In this document: piece by piece, positions 8,765 through 18,087 of the stretch
How the letters are laid out: each line of letters opens with the position of its first letter
Numbering within the stretch: the stretch's first letter is position 1
Position numbers and translations under genes: made by a program
The notes under the pieces: model-generated
Seen by the model: only the letters and a program-made list of their open reading frames with translations
What the model was told of the DNA's origin: nothing
Database searches by the model: none
Virus record (IMG/VR): IMGVR_UViG_3300000956_000002
Span: 16,253-80,252 of that record
DNA: 64,000 nt
Direction: 5' to 3' (one strand)
Origin: a virus

Positions 8765-9630
8765 AAAAGCTTTTCCTTATATTTTTGCTGGTTTTGATAC
8801 CGACAGTGATACACGGCTCCACCCGCGTGATTCCGTGGCCCAATCTGCCTATAGGGTCGCCTTTGTTGCTCGATAAGGTCGATTCCGCTAACCTCTACTC
8901 TGCTTACTCAGTTTCGAGAAAACTTCGGAACGGTTATTCTGGGGCAGCATTTCAGGTTCGACGTGCTAGCGACAACACGACGACTAACATTGGTTTCATT
9001 GGAACTGCTGTCGATACGGCAGGGCTTCTCGCATTCTGTTCCGGAACGGACGGGTTTTTGCCCATCGTTTACAATCAAGGACCAGCTTCAAGTCGTGACA
9101 TCGCATCCGCCTCCGGAAACCAACCAAAGATCGTAACCGCTGGCGTTCTTGAAACTGGCAACAACTCGCGGCCTTGCATGGTCTTTGATGGGTCGGATGA
9201 TTTTTTGAACCTCACAGCGACGATCGCTCTTCCAGTCAGCTTTTATATCGTGGTGGCAAACACATCGACTGTGAACATTGACACGATTATTTACGGAGGT
9301 TCAACGACACGCGCCAGCCTGAAACAGCGCACCGGGCCGCTGTTCGGATTGAATTCTGGAACAGATCAAACCTACTCATCGTACGTAAACGGGAATTGGT
9401 ATCTTGTCCGGGCGACATTCCAGTCCGGAAACGAAGCGTTTCGGCTTAACGCAAACTCCGAGGACGCAACCAAGGATGCAGGATCGAACTCCGTAACTTC
9501 GCTGGGATTTGGGGCAGCGACCGCCACTGGCCAGTTTAAGAGCAGCGAATTGATTTACTTTAACCAAGGAACCCACGCCGATGAAGCTACTATTTTGGCA
9601 GATATTAACGCTCACTACGCTCTCTATTAA
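8761..9630 (+). CDS. Exported arabinofuranosidase B/LamG-like protein
   Basis: 289 residues, start overlapping the previous stop. Signal peptide MKKLFLIFLLVLIPTVIHGS. The mature part has SAYSVSRKLRNGYSGAAF, QVRRASDN, then FCSGTDGFLPIVYNQ and a GSDDFLNL segment. This order matches the N-terminal jelly-roll of GH54 alpha-L-arabinofuranosidase B (ArabFuran-catal domain), also seen in phage tail proteins. Whether the catalytic acids are kept cannot be judged by eye. Likely binds or trims polysaccharide outside the cell. Confidence 0.6.
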   Translation: MKKLFLIFLLVLIPTVIHGSTRVIPWPNLPIGSPLLLDKVDSANLYSAYSVSRKLRNGYSGAAFQVRRASDNTTTNIGFIGTAVDTAGLLAFCSGTDGFLPIVYNQGPASSRDIASASGNQPKIVTAGVLETGNNSRPCMVFDGSDDFLNLTATIALPVSFYIVVANTSTVNIDTIIYGGSTTRASLKQRTGPLFGLNSGTDQTYSSYVNGNWYLVRATFQSGNEAFRLNANSEDATKDAGSNSVTSLGFGAATATGQFKSSELIYFNQGTHADEATILADINAHYALY

Positions 9631-11341
9631 AGTTGCGGCCGGGACGTATTACATAGATTGGGACGGCGGTTCGGATGCGAACAACGGAATAAGCACCGGT
9701 ACGGCTTGGAAGCGTTCCCCTGGAATGGTTGGGTTCGCTGGCTCGTATTCGCACGCGGCGGGGGACCACTTTATTTTTAAAGGCGGCGTCACTTGGCCAA
9801 GGACGGTGCTTCCACTGACAATCGCTAACTCTGGAAACTCTTCTACGCCGGATGTTTATCGTTCGACAAACACATGGTATAGCGGAGGAAGTTTCGCCAT
9901 CCCATGTTTTGACGGAGAGCACATTCAGCTTGTTGGGTCGATTTCGTCACCGATTTACGTCACGGGCGATTACATCACAATTTCAGGAATTGAGATCAAG
10001 CGACAACTGGTTCCGAACTCAGCCGGTTTCAACGCCTACGGGCATGGTGGAATTCGGGTTTCAGCGGCAGGGTCTTTTGTGACAGTAAGGGAATGCTGGA
10101 TTCATGATTGGCTCCCTGCTGTTAGCGCAGCTACGCCGAACAATACCGACTCTGATTTCGGTGGCGTCGTTGGGTTAAGCGGCTCATCAAATATTGTCGT
10201 AATCACAAATGTGATCGGGCCGGGTCTGCCTCCAGTCGGTTTGACTGGAAACAGTGGATGCGGAGTCGGCGGAACAGTTCTCGTCGTTTCGAGCAATCGT
10301 ATTTTTGGAGTGACGGAATGTATCAACGGGGGCGCGACAAACATTTCCTTCAACTACCTCAGCTATTGCACGAACTCGTACGATCCGCCCTACCATCCGA
10401 ATGTGATTTACCACGGGCTCGCGAGCAACGGTAAGGCGTGGATATACGGGAACACGATCCACGGAATTGATACTGAATTTCAAACGATGTTATTGCACGT
10501 TGGCTACCTCGGAGCCACCAACACGGCCTACTACATCTCAGGGAATTTGATTTACGATGTGTCGTCTCCAATCGACGTTGACGAATCGGGGATCGTAATA
10601 GCTAACAGCGGAACAAAGGCTTACATTTACAATAATACCATTTCCAGAAGCATCACGGTTGCAGCGTTAAAACGCAACCAGACCTATCACATCAGCCTTT
10701 TGGAGTGTAAAAATAACCTCTGGATTTCCGACACGCCAACCGGGAACCCAATCGGAACAGCGGCCACTACTTCCGCCTATGCGCCAGTGGAATCTTTGGT
10801 TGACGACAACAATGTGTGGCTGACTTCCGCGCAGGCCGTAACGGCAGGCTACACGACCGTAAATCTTTTCCAGGGCACGTCCGCTACGGCTGGGCTCGGC
10901 GACAATTATTATTCATTGGTGTTCCCAAGATACGATGTGCTGGGTCGCGAAAGGCAATCTGTGGGGGATTGGGATATTGGAGCCTACGCTCTGGTCGGGC
11001 CAACGATTTCAACGATCCCAGACCAATCGATTTATAAAGACGAAGCAACCGCGGCAATCCCGTTTACGTTAAGCGACATCGACGATGCGGAGGCGGATTT
11101 AACTCTGAGCGTCGAGTCCAGTAACACAGCTTTGATACAAACGGGTGACATTTCTTTTGGTGGAAGCGGAGCAAGTCGGACGATAACCGTGACACCCGAC
11201 GCAGGAGAAACAGGCTCATCGACGATAACCGTCACGGCTGAAGACCCTAACGGAAACACCGGATCTACTGAGTTTCTAATCGATGTCACCGAGCCGATCG
11301 TTATCCCTGCGCGCGTCGGAACTTTCGTCCGGCGCCGATAA
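9581..11341 (+). CDS. Exported parallel beta-helix protein with C-terminal Ig-like domain
   Basis: 586 residues. ATG 9581 lies 50 bases inside the previous gene. Signal peptide MKLLFWQILTLTTLSIKVAA is followed by TYYIDWDGGSDANNG, the usual start of secreted right-handed beta-helix proteins in Verrucomicrobiota and Planctomycetes. Residues ~80-420 show short beta repeats (ISGIEI, VTVREC, ISFNYL, IYNNTI) as in polysaccharide lyases. Residues ~475-570 form a cadherin/Ig-like domain (IPDQSIYKDE...). It ends in a basic VRRR tail without a recognisable sorting motif. Its 3' end overlaps the opposing VPDSG gene by 41 bases. Confidence 0.65.
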   Translation: MKLLFWQILTLTTLSIKVAAGTYYIDWDGGSDANNGISTGTAWKRSPGMVGFAGSYSHAAGDHFIFKGGVTWPRTVLPLTIANSGNSSTPDVYRSTNTWYSGGSFAIPCFDGEHIQLVGSISSPIYVTGDYITISGIEIKRQLVPNSAGFNAYGHGGIRVSAAGSFVTVRECWIHDWLPAVSAATPNNTDSDFGGVVGLSGSSNIVVITNVIGPGLPPVGLTGNSGCGVGGTVLVVSSNRIFGVTECINGGATNISFNYLSYCTNSYDPPYHPNVIYHGLASNGKAWIYGNTIHGIDTEFQTMLLHVGYLGATNTAYYISGNLIYDVSSPIDVDESGIVIANSGTKAYIYNNTISRSITVAALKRNQTYHISLLECKNNLWISDTPTGNPIGTAATTSAYAPVESLVDDNNVWLTSAQAVTAGYTTVNLFQGTSATAGLGDNYYSLVFPRYDVLGRERQSVGDWDIGAYALVGPTISTIPDQSIYKDEATAAIPFTLSDIDDAEADLTLSVESSNTALIQTGDISFGGSGASRTITVTPDAGETGSSTITVTAEDPNGNTGSTEFLIDVTEPIVIPARVGTFVRRR

Positions 11342-11837
11342 GCACAACGCTAATCGCGAGCAAAGCAGCGCTGCTGTTCGTGTCTGGAACTTCGTTGGGC
11401 GTCGGCGTTGGGTCTGGTATCACTGGAAGGCCCGGAATCGTGGATGGAAGATTAACGTCAAATGTCGCGATGGTAAATGAGCCGAATATTTGAATCGAGT
11501 CGCCGGTCGTGGCTTGGTAGTAATCAAACTTCACGTCATGCGTTCCTGGCGTAAACGCTGATCCCAAGTCTGGAATTAGTCCGTAGATATCATACGGGGC
11601 CACCTCTGTGGCGTTTTGAGCCTCAAAAACAAGAGGTACAACAATCTTGTGGGCATAAACCAATCCATCGATGAATAGGAATGATCTGGTAATATCTGGT
11701 TCGAGATCAATAACCCCGACATGGAGATGGACCCCGGCGTTGTCCTGATCGACGGTGATATCCAAAGTTGCAATCGCCTTTGATGTTTGAGCCGAAAGCG
11801 CAAAAAGCGCGCAGAGTATTGTTAGGATTTTTTTCAT
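11301..11837 (-). CDS. VPDSG-CTERM-like exported protein
   Basis: 178 residues, ATG 11837. Signal peptide MKKILTILCALFALSAQTSKA, a beta-rich body, a Pro/Thr spacer (PVIPDPTPTPNE), then VPDTNSSAALLAISVVLIG followed by RKFRR. That tripartite end (motif, hydrophobic helix, basic cluster) is the layout of VPDSG-CTERM signals handled by exosortases in Verrucomicrobiota. It faces the surrounding operon and has its own promoter-like sequence, so it is probably expressed from the prophage as a cargo gene. The protein would be sorted to the host envelope. Function of the body is unknown. Confidence 0.75.
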   Translation of the reverse strand: MKKILTILCALFALSAQTSKAIATLDITVDQDNAGVHLHVGVIDLEPDITRSFLFIDGLVYAHKIVVPLVFEAQNATEVAPYDIYGLIPDLGSAFTPGTHDVKFDYYQATTGDSIQIFGSFTIATFDVNLPSTIPGLPVIPDPTPTPNEVPDTNSSAALLAISVVLIGAGRKFRRAQG

Positions 11838-11849
11838 AGACTTTGATTT

Positions 11850-11878
11850 GTCATACACCGGGCGGAAACGGAAAGCAA
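11850..11878 (-). promoter_or_regulatory. Promoter of the VPDSG-CTERM gene
   Basis: On the minus strand, TTGCTT (11878-11873) and TATGAC (11855-11850) are separated by exactly 17 bases, with an AT-rich stretch upstream (TATTGTTATATTTTTATA). The spacer holds TCCGTTTCCG, a half-copy of the operator motif. Confidence 0.5.
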
Positions 11879-11957
11879 TATAAAAATATAACAATAGTAA
11901 GGACGGTTAATGGTCGGGTGTTCAGGATAGGCGAGCCGAGTTTTTCTCATTGTTTTT

Positions 11958-11970
11958 CCGTAAAATCCGG
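11958..11970. promoter_or_regulatory. Operator upstream of the tail beta-helix gene
   Basis: CCGTAAAATCCGG, one mismatch from a full palindrome, between TTGTTT and TTACTG boxes, 17 bases before the ATG at 11988. It shares its layout with the other operon-leading copies. Confidence 0.55.
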
Positions 11971-11987
11971 GTTACTGAAGAATTCGT

Positions 11988-14900
11988 ATGGCCCAATTTC
12001 CTTTGCCGCAGCCGATTAAGATCGTGGATTCTGGTCCGCCGCCGAATGCGAATTACGCGGCGTCGAACAAACAGTATAAGGGCCATGGCAGTCCGGAGGG
12101 TGTGGTGGCGGGGATTGTGGGGGATGAGTATCTGGATTTGGACACGGGCGCTAAATGGAGCAAGATGGGGCCTGATGAAGCTCCGCCGCGACAAACAAAA
12201 GACGGTTGGCAACCAGATGGGGTTGATTTGGCGGATATTCGAGATTTTGGGGTGGCTCCAGATTCGGAAGATGACCAAGGGGATTTGATCCAAACGGCTT
12301 TGGACGCCTCGGCGGAAGAGGGTTTCGTTCTGACTGTGCCGGATGGGATTTATCTGCACACGGCATTGACGGTTTCGGGGTTAATTCGAATCCGCGGCAC
12401 TGGCAAAGGGAAGGCGATTTTCAAGGCGCGCGAAGCGTACGACAGCACGAATGGACTTTGGACGGTGCAAGCTGGCGCCGACGTTGTTTTCGAGGACGTA
12501 GGTTTGCATGGGAACGATCAAGTGAATCGCATCCTGCGCATCAACGCTGGCGCTGACGTGGAAGTCTTGCGGTCGAAGATTTCGAATGCCTACGGTTCTG
12601 TTTCGGTATCGGCTACAGTTTGTGGAATTTTCTGCGGTGGCGGTGGAACCTTACGTGTACTGGATTCGGTCGTTCAGGATTTGATTGCCGAACCTGATGG
12701 CGATAACACCGGGAACGTGCCTGGCACTGTTCGCGGTATTTCGATTGCCAAACAAGGGAGCGAGGATCCACCGACAGAAGTTTTGATTTCGCGATGCACG
12801 TTCAAGAATATTTTATCCGGCGACGGCGCTTCGGAGCGCAACGAGGATTCAGATGCCATCGCGTATCAGTCGTTTGGTCAGGACACGAAAGGCAACGTAA
12901 AGGTCATCGGTAATCATTTCCATAATATCGGCAAGCGGTGGATGAAGATTTTGAGTCCTGGTGTGATTTTCGCTGATAACGATGGGACGAATGAATCGAC
13001 TTCAACGCGGCCGATGTATGCCATCGTGAGCGCAAATAGCTCCGATATTACTGTGGCGAGGAATCACGCTGTCGGCGGCGCTGTCGGGTTATTTTGCGAC
13101 GTCGGAAATCCTGGGGCGTGGGCGTGCAATAATGTTCACGTCGTCAATAATTACTGCAAACAGAGCGAGTCTGATCCATACACTTCCGCGGAGGGATGCA
13201 GAACATTCGGTGGAACATCGGAGCTTTGCTCGGGTGTTAAAATCAGCGACAACGATTTCATCGGGTTTCTGATTGGTGTGCATGTGAACGACGGGTCGGT
13301 TGGTGTCGTTGTCACGGACAACTACATTGAGGCCACCGAGGCGTGCGTGCATGTCTCGTGGCGGTACAATTCCGAGAATTTGTTGAACTATCCAGACCCG
13401 GATATGGTTCTGGTGCATGGGAACGTTGGGATGGCGACGACGTACGGGTTGAGGTGGAAGGGCGCAACGCAGGCGGTGTCAGGTGATAATCTTTTTGAGG
13501 CCGGCGATGCGCTCATCGTTGAAGGCGATTATGCGACGACGTTTGTTACAGTTGAGAGGTTTAACCAGCAAATTCGTGGCGGAACGATCAAAGGGATTAC
13601 GGCGCCTTTTTTGGTTGGATCGACCACAGCCACAACATACGGATCAGAGACACCTCAAGTTCAATCGATAGATACGGCCTCAAGCGGTGGGGTTGCCGGG
13701 CTCTCTGCTGAAACGCGCGATGGGACCAGAAATCGGCGAATCAGAATGACTGTCGTTGACGGCGCGAATCCATCAACTGACCAACGAGCAGGACTTGAGA
13801 CTACGCAGTCCTCGGGTGGGACAGTGCCGTTTTTTATTAAGCTTGGTGGAACTGTTCGAAAGTGGATCGACTCGATTGGGCGCCATTTCTTCTCTGATCC
13901 AACAACAGATAGCCTTGCGGTCAGTATCTCTGAGGGAACAAGCAGTCCAGAAGGGGTGAGGGTGGCGAATCCTGGTTCCATTTACATTCAGCGAGATGGA
14001 TCAACTGGACGAGTCTTTTGGAGGAAAGAATCCGGCACGAGCAATACTGGATGGAGCGTTTCGAGAAACAAGGAGGATTTTCTCGATTGGGGAGCAAGTG
14101 GCGCTGGAGTTGATGATGTTTCATCGGCGTTTACGTCAGCGGTGGCCGCACGATCTCACATTGTAATTGAAAGTGGAACGTATTCTTTTGCGGATGATTA
14201 CACGATTGCCGCTGGGGTTGTGTTGATAATGCGACCAGGGGCAAAATTAAAGCCAGCGAGCGGGAAGAAGATCACGATCAACGGCGAAGTGCAGGCCGGG
14301 CGGCATGAGATTTTTGATTACAGCGCCGGCGGCAAAGTGGCTTTTGGGTCATTCGCTCGAATGACTTTTATTCTGCCGGAATGGTGGGGAGCGGTTGGTG
14401 ATGCTTCGACTAATAACGACACAGCATTCGGAAGGATTTACGATGCAGCGTTGGGCGCCTCTGAAAACAAGCAGACGCTTTTATTGGCTTCGTCTTATTA
14501 CAATTTCGTGGCCGGGTTCACGGTCAAATCGAAAACGGCGATTAAAGGACAAGGGCATCGTCAAACTCGTTTGCAGTTTGCGCCGACTTCGAGCGGTAGA
14601 TTAATTACACTTCCGGAGGATGGGGACAACTTCACGATTGAAGGCGTCCAACTCAATTGCAATGCGTTCTCGGCTGGAGTCAGAACAACGGCCATCGGCG
14701 CCGCCGGAGACACTGACGAGATTAACACGCTTCTCGCTCGCGACGTGGTGATCTCAAATTTCAACCAATACGGTTTCAATTTCGGCTCCTGCATCTGGTC
14801 GCGATTTGAGGCTGTCGAATTTGATAGTGTTTCGAATCGTGTCGCTCTCGGGGGCACCGGAGATGGATCGGCTATCTGCATCAATTTCCGAAGCTTTTCA

Positions 14901-16055
14901 AACGCCATAGAGATTGGGAGCATGTGTCGCGCTGGGCAATGTGAACAATTTCTCAAGACGGTGGATGCAGCGTCTCTTTCGGTTGAAAATAATTCCTTCG
15001 AACAATCCGATGCGACAATCGATGCCGTCTTAAACAAGACGAGCTTCATTGACGTGGTTGGGAGCAACGTCCGCATCGAGAAGAATTACTTCGAGGGCAT
15101 CCGGTCGGACAATCCCGGCGCCGTGATTAATATCACGTCAGCGGATTCTCCTGTCGTCTCAGAAAACCGATTGAATGGGCATCGCCCCGGAGGGAGTACG
15201 TCGGTTTCGGAGATTTTCGTAAGAATAAATGCTTCCGTAAATGGCGGCTGGGTTGCGTGCAATACGTTTCTCGGGGTGCCGGACTATTACATCCAAGTCA
15301 ACGGATCGTCGCAGCCTGTATCGGCGCCGCAAAATACCTACCTCAACAACAGTGAGGTTCCCTACACGGCGTTCTCGCAAATCGAAGCAATGATGTCTCC
15401 ATCTGTGACCGACCTAACGATGTCCACGGAGATTCGTTTTTGCCGCCCCCAGGTGACGAGAATCACCAGCGCCAATACCAACGTCGCGACGGTTCAGGTA
15501 TGGGAAAAGTATCGGAGCGGTGGCTCCGGTTCCGCTAATGACGGCGTTCAGGTTGTTTCAAAACTGACGAACGATGCTGGAAACAATTCCCAAACTCAGG
15601 TTGGTACGATGGGCTGGATGTATGAGAATCCGGCTGACTCGACTGAGCAGGCGAAGTTTCGTGTTCAAGTTATGAACACTGGTCAACTCGCGACCGGTTT
15701 TGAGGCGTTGTCCAAAGGGGGATTCTATACGCAAGGCCCGCCAATCTCCGACATCGTGGTTTCCGCTGTCGATGTGGTCGGAACACAAAAGAATTGGAAG
15801 TGCATCCTTACAGCGACCGGGAAAAAATACTCCTGCCCCAATCCATCCGCTGGGACACCGGCGCTGCCGGAAGGTTGGAAATGTTTTGTGAAGTTGAACA
15901 TCGGCGGAGTTGGAACAGGAACAGTTGATTTCGTGAACGCCACGGATCGCATCCGGCCATCTGGAGCTTCCTCCTACAGCTTGTCGGCCGATGGGAAATA
16001 CGTCGAACTCGAGTACATCGGAAACAACGACTGGATCATCATTCGCGAAGGATAA
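11988..16055 (+). CDS. Tail spike/fibre with two tandem pectate-lyase-like beta-helices
   Basis: 1,355 residues. Residues ~75-560 form a first beta-helix opening with LADIRDFGVAPDSEDDQGDLIQTALD, the common start of pectate lyase superfamily spikes. Residues ~700-1150 form a second one (DFLDWGASGAGVDDVSSAF, later WWGAVGDASTNNDTAF). The C-terminus (~1240-1355) is a compact Gly/Ser beta domain likely used for trimerisation or capping. Such proteins bind and often depolymerise surface glycans. Two helices in one chain suggest duplication or fusion of two spikes. No signal peptide, unlike the proteins just upstream. Confidence 0.75.
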   Translation: MAQFPLPQPIKIVDSGPPPNANYAASNKQYKGHGSPEGVVAGIVGDEYLDLDTGAKWSKMGPDEAPPRQTKDGWQPDGVDLADIRDFGVAPDSEDDQGDLIQTALDASAEEGFVLTVPDGIYLHTALTVSGLIRIRGTGKGKAIFKAREAYDSTNGLWTVQAGADVVFEDVGLHGNDQVNRILRINAGADVEVLRSKISNAYGSVSVSATVCGIFCGGGGTLRVLDSVVQDLIAEPDGDNTGNVPGTVRGISIAKQGSEDPPTEVLISRCTFKNILSGDGASERNEDSDAIAYQSFGQDTKGNVKVIGNHFHNIGKRWMKILSPGVIFADNDGTNESTSTRPMYAIVSANSSDITVARNHAVGGAVGLFCDVGNPGAWACNNVHVVNNYCKQSESDPYTSAEGCRTFGGTSELCSGVKISDNDFIGFLIGVHVNDGSVGVVVTDNYIEATEACVHVSWRYNSENLLNYPDPDMVLVHGNVGMATTYGLRWKGATQAVSGDNLFEAGDALIVEGDYATTFVTVERFNQQIRGGTIKGITAPFLVGSTTATTYGSETPQVQSIDTASSGGVAGLSAETRDGTRNRRIRMTVVDGANPSTDQRAGLETTQSSGGTVPFFIKLGGTVRKWIDSIGRHFFSDPTTDSLAVSISEGTSSPEGVRVANPGSIYIQRDGSTGRVFWRKESGTSNTGWSVSRNKEDFLDWGASGAGVDDVSSAFTSAVAARSHIVIESGTYSFADDYTIAAGVVLIMRPGAKLKPASGKKITINGEVQAGRHEIFDYSAGGKVAFGSFARMTFILPEWWGAVGDASTNNDTAFGRIYDAALGASENKQTLLLASSYYNFVAGFTVKSKTAIKGQGHRQTRLQFAPTSSGRLITLPEDGDNFTIEGVQLNCNAFSAGVRTTAIGAAGDTDEINTLLARDVVISNFNQYGFNFGSCIWSRFEAVEFDSVSNRVALGGTGDGSAICINFRSFSNAIEIGSMCRAGQCEQFLKTVDAASLSVENNSFEQSDATIDAVLNKTSFIDVVGSNVRIEKNYFEGIRSDNPGAVINITSADSPVVSENRLNGHRPGGSTSVSEIFVRINASVNGGWVACNTFLGVPDYYIQVNGSSQPVSAPQNTYLNNSEVPYTAFSQIEAMMSPSVTDLTMSTEIRFCRPQVTRITSANTNVATVQVWEKYRSGGSGSANDGVQVVSKLTNDAGNNSQTQVGTMGWMYENPADSTEQAKFRVQVMNTGQLATGFEALSKGGFYTQGPPISDIVVSAVDVVGTQKNWKCILTATGKKYSCPNPSAGTPALPEGWKCFVKLNIGGVGTGTVDFVNATDRIRPSGASSYSLSADGKYVELEYIGNNDWIIIREG

Positions 16056-16064
16056 TATTCGCCC

Positions 16065-16469
16065 ATGCGAAGGTCATATCGAATCCCGGAACCAGCCAAC
16101 CCGCTTGATCCAGAGATCGCGCAAGCGATGGTCACGAGCCGCCTTCAGGTCCCGCCTGATGACGTTTTCGAGGCACAATTTAGCGAGGAGGACCTTGTAA
16201 AGTTCAAAGAAGCAGACCAGAAGCTACTAGGTCTTATGAGCATACAACGTCAGTGGATTGATTGGCTGATATCTGCGGTGCAGAAACAGGATGATTCTAT
16301 TCGTCAGGTTGACGCCGAGGTGGCGCGTCGAAAAATTGACCTGGCAAAATTGAAAAGCGAAACAGAGGAACAAACAATCGTATGGCGCATTTTACGATGG
16401 ATGATCCCACTGCTCGTGGGTGGCGCGCTAACTGCAATTGGCTCGCTTCTGATCAAGGGGGGTCTGTGA
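16065..16469 (+). CDS. Coiled-coil protein with one C-terminal membrane helix
   Basis: 134 residues. Residues ~45-105 are a charged helical stretch (LLGLMSIQRQW..., then RKIDLAKLKSETEEQ), and residues ~110-134 a membrane helix (IPLLVGGALTAIGSLLIKGGL). First of several small membrane-gene candidates after the spike, suggesting a lysis-cassette role such as a holin accessory or spanin-like factor. Its stop overlaps the next start. Confidence 0.6.
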   Translation: MRRSYRIPEPANPLDPEIAQAMVTSRLQVPPDDVFEAQFSEEDLVKFKEADQKLLGLMSIQRQWIDWLISAVQKQDDSIRQVDAEVARRKIDLAKLKSETEEQTIVWRILRWMIPLLVGGALTAIGSLLIKGGL

Positions 16470-16615
16470 AGAAATTGCAAAAGCAATTGCAGGACGTGGT
16501 GGATCAGATCCGCAGCGAAGATCGCGACTCCAGTAAAGACGCGAAATACAACGCCGCGCTGTGCTCTGCAATTGACTCCATTCAAAAGCGGCCGCGGAAA
16601 TCGCATGAAGTTTGA
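16466..16615 (+). CDS. Small helical protein (49 aa)
   Basis: GTG start at 16466 overlaps the preceding stop as GTGA and follows a G-rich site (AAGGGGGG). Highly charged helix starting VKKLQKQLQDVVDQIRSEDR. Alternative in-frame ATG at 16382 would bury the start in the upstream gene and gives an unlikely N-terminus. Function unknown. Confidence 0.5.
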   Translation: MKKLQKQLQDVVDQIRSEDRDSSKDAKYNAALCSAIDSIQKRPRKSHEV

Positions 16616-16997
16616 TTCGCTACTTGCTCGCATCGATCGCCTGCCGCCTTGTTTGTGCCGGCTGCTGGCGCGTCGAAACGTCACCGGCGGGGGTTGGGCG
16701 CCGAAAAGCACGCGGGACATCGCCGCGGATGCCGGGCTGTCGAAATCAGCGGTGGCGGAATTAAGCCGACGCCGAACGTGGCGTGGAACTCCGATTGGAA
16801 TGGCCGATGCGTTCGCGCGCGGGTGTGGCGTGAACCTGGCGGAGGTGGATGCAGTGATCAAGCGACTAAGGTATCATCGGACGCGCCTGCGGCATCTCAG
16901 TAAAGGCAATGGGCATCAGCGGCGGATGATTGCGGATTTGTTGAAGCAAGTGAAAAACCAAAACCCCATGGAAAGTTCGAGCACTCTCAATGGATGA
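16605..16997 (+). CDS. HTH-containing DNA-binding protein
   Basis: 130 residues, ATG 16605 overlapping the previous gene by 11 bases. A helix-turn-helix is visible at residues ~35-60 (STRDIAADAGLSKSAVAELSRR), followed by a basic helical region. Could regulate late or lysis genes. The last residues overlap the next gene by 8 bases. Confidence 0.55.
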   Translation: MKFDSLLARIDRLPPCLCRLLARRNVTGGGWAPKSTRDIAADAGLSKSAVAELSRRRTWRGTPIGMADAFARGCGVNLAEVDAVIKRLRYHRTRLRHLSKGNGHQRRMIADLLKQVKNQNPMESSSTLNG

Positions 16998-17352
16998 AAC
17001 AATTCACCTCTCCAAGAATGAATCGGAGACTCCGACGCCAACGCCGCCGGGAGTTCAGACAACAAAAACTGAGACGAAGATCGAGTCGGTGGAGACTGAG
17101 ATCACGCCGGCCAACGGACGACGACATCGCCATCCTGGTGAACTGATGGGGATGAGCGGGCGGTTTTGGATCGCCTTCATTGGAATGCTCGGTGTCGTTT
17201 ATATCGCTGGTGTGGTAGTTCACAAATCGAAGGACGAGATCGATCCTCAAGTGTCGGCGATGATTCTCGGCGGGTTCCTTACGCTGATCGGCAACGTCGC
17301 TTCCAACTATTTTGGACAAAACACCGGGCCGACGAAGCCTAAGACTTCATAG
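16990..17352 (+). CDS. Holin-like membrane protein
   Basis: 120 residues: a ~45-residue Thr/Pro/Glu-rich cytosolic N-terminus, then two membrane helices (FWIAFIGMLGVVYIAGVVV and a second near MILGGFLTLIGNVASNYF) and a short tail. Two-helix small proteins after tail genes are typical class II holins, which permeabilise the inner membrane at lysis. Assignment is by topology and place. No endolysin is recognisable next to it. Confidence 0.55.
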   Translation: MDETIHLSKNESETPTPTPPGVQTTKTETKIESVETEITPANGRRHRHPGELMGMSGRFWIAFIGMLGVVYIAGVVVHKSKDEIDPQVSAMILGGFLTLIGNVASNYFGQNTGPTKPKTS

Positions 17353-17389
17353 TCCAATCCACGATTGACGGTCCGATGGGTGAACGTTA

Positions 17390-17401
17390 CCGTAATTACG
17401 G
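17390..17401. promoter_or_regulatory. Operator before the lipoprotein gene
   Basis: CCGTAATTACGG, a perfect 12-bp version of the family palindrome, 13 bases before ATG 17415. TTGACG at 17365-17370 with a 17-base spacer to TACCGT makes a promoter-like pair; the operator would cover the -10 region. Confidence 0.5.
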
Positions 17402-17414
17402 AATACGGATAAGT

Positions 17415-17861
17415 ATGAAAAAATTCACCCAAATCATCGCCCTTGTAGCGCTCACCATCGGCATGCTCAGTCCCATCGGACCGGTGGCGTGTTCGAAAAC
17501 AACACTGTCGGCTGACGGCGTTTACCAGGGAGACAAAACCCTTTACTCCGCCGAAAAAACGATTACCACGGCCTACAAATCCTTCGACGCGTTTTTGAAG
17601 TGGGAGGAAACCTATCGGGCGGCGCTGCCGGTGGATGTCAGCCGAGCGGCCGACACTGTTCGTTTGAACGCCAAGAAATGGATCGATAGCGCGAGCGCCA
17701 TGCGTGACGCCTATGCTTCCAGCCCGACAAAGGAAAATCGGGACAAGCTGCAACTCACACTGTCGTTGATCGACACGGCGCTGGCTGAATCGTTGAAATA
17801 CATGCAGGCCAACAAGTCGATTGCGCCGGCGCCGCCGAGCAATTTGCCAGTGAAGAAATAA
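17415..17861 (+). CDS. Predicted lipoprotein
   Basis: 148 residues, ATG 17415. The N-terminus MKKFTQIIALVALTIGMLSP then GPVACSKTT has a lipobox-like Cys near residue 26, followed by a helical charged domain and a Pro/Ala tail. Located among membrane genes after the holin candidate, it could act at the outer membrane during lysis (o-spanin-like) or alter the surface of the lysogen. It has its own operator-linked promoter, which favours separate control. Confidence 0.55.
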   Translation: MKKFTQIIALVALTIGMLSPIGPVACSKTTLSADGVYQGDKTLYSAEKTITTAYKSFDAFLKWEETYRAALPVDVSRAADTVRLNAKKWIDSASAMRDAYASSPTKENRDKLQLTLSLIDTALAESLKYMQANKSIAPAPPSNLPVKK

Positions 17862-17884
17862 TCTCAAATCTCGAAAGGAACGAT

Positions 17885-18085
17885 ATGGATCCGATCACCG
17901 TTATAACCCTCGCCTCAGCAGCGATGGCGCTCGTAAAGCAGGCTATGCCGACAATTCGTGACGCCATCAACGGCGGGCAGTTATCGGCTGAAGATGAAGC
18001 CAAGGTGCGCGCCGAATACGAATCGCTCAGGAAACAACTCGGGGGCGAATTCACCGGCAGTCATTGGGAGTTAAGCGGGCGATAA
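17885..18085 (+). CDS. Small phage protein (66 aa)
   Basis: ATG 17885 with ribosome site GAAAGGAACG. An N-terminal hydrophobic/amphipathic helix (ITVITLASAAMALVKQAMP) is followed by an acidic helix. Looks like short phage proteins found near holins; no function known. Confidence 0.55.
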   Translation: MDPITVITLASAAMALVKQAMPTIRDAINGGQLSAEDEAKVRAEYESLRKQLGGEFTGSHWELSGR

Positions 18086-18087
18086 TT

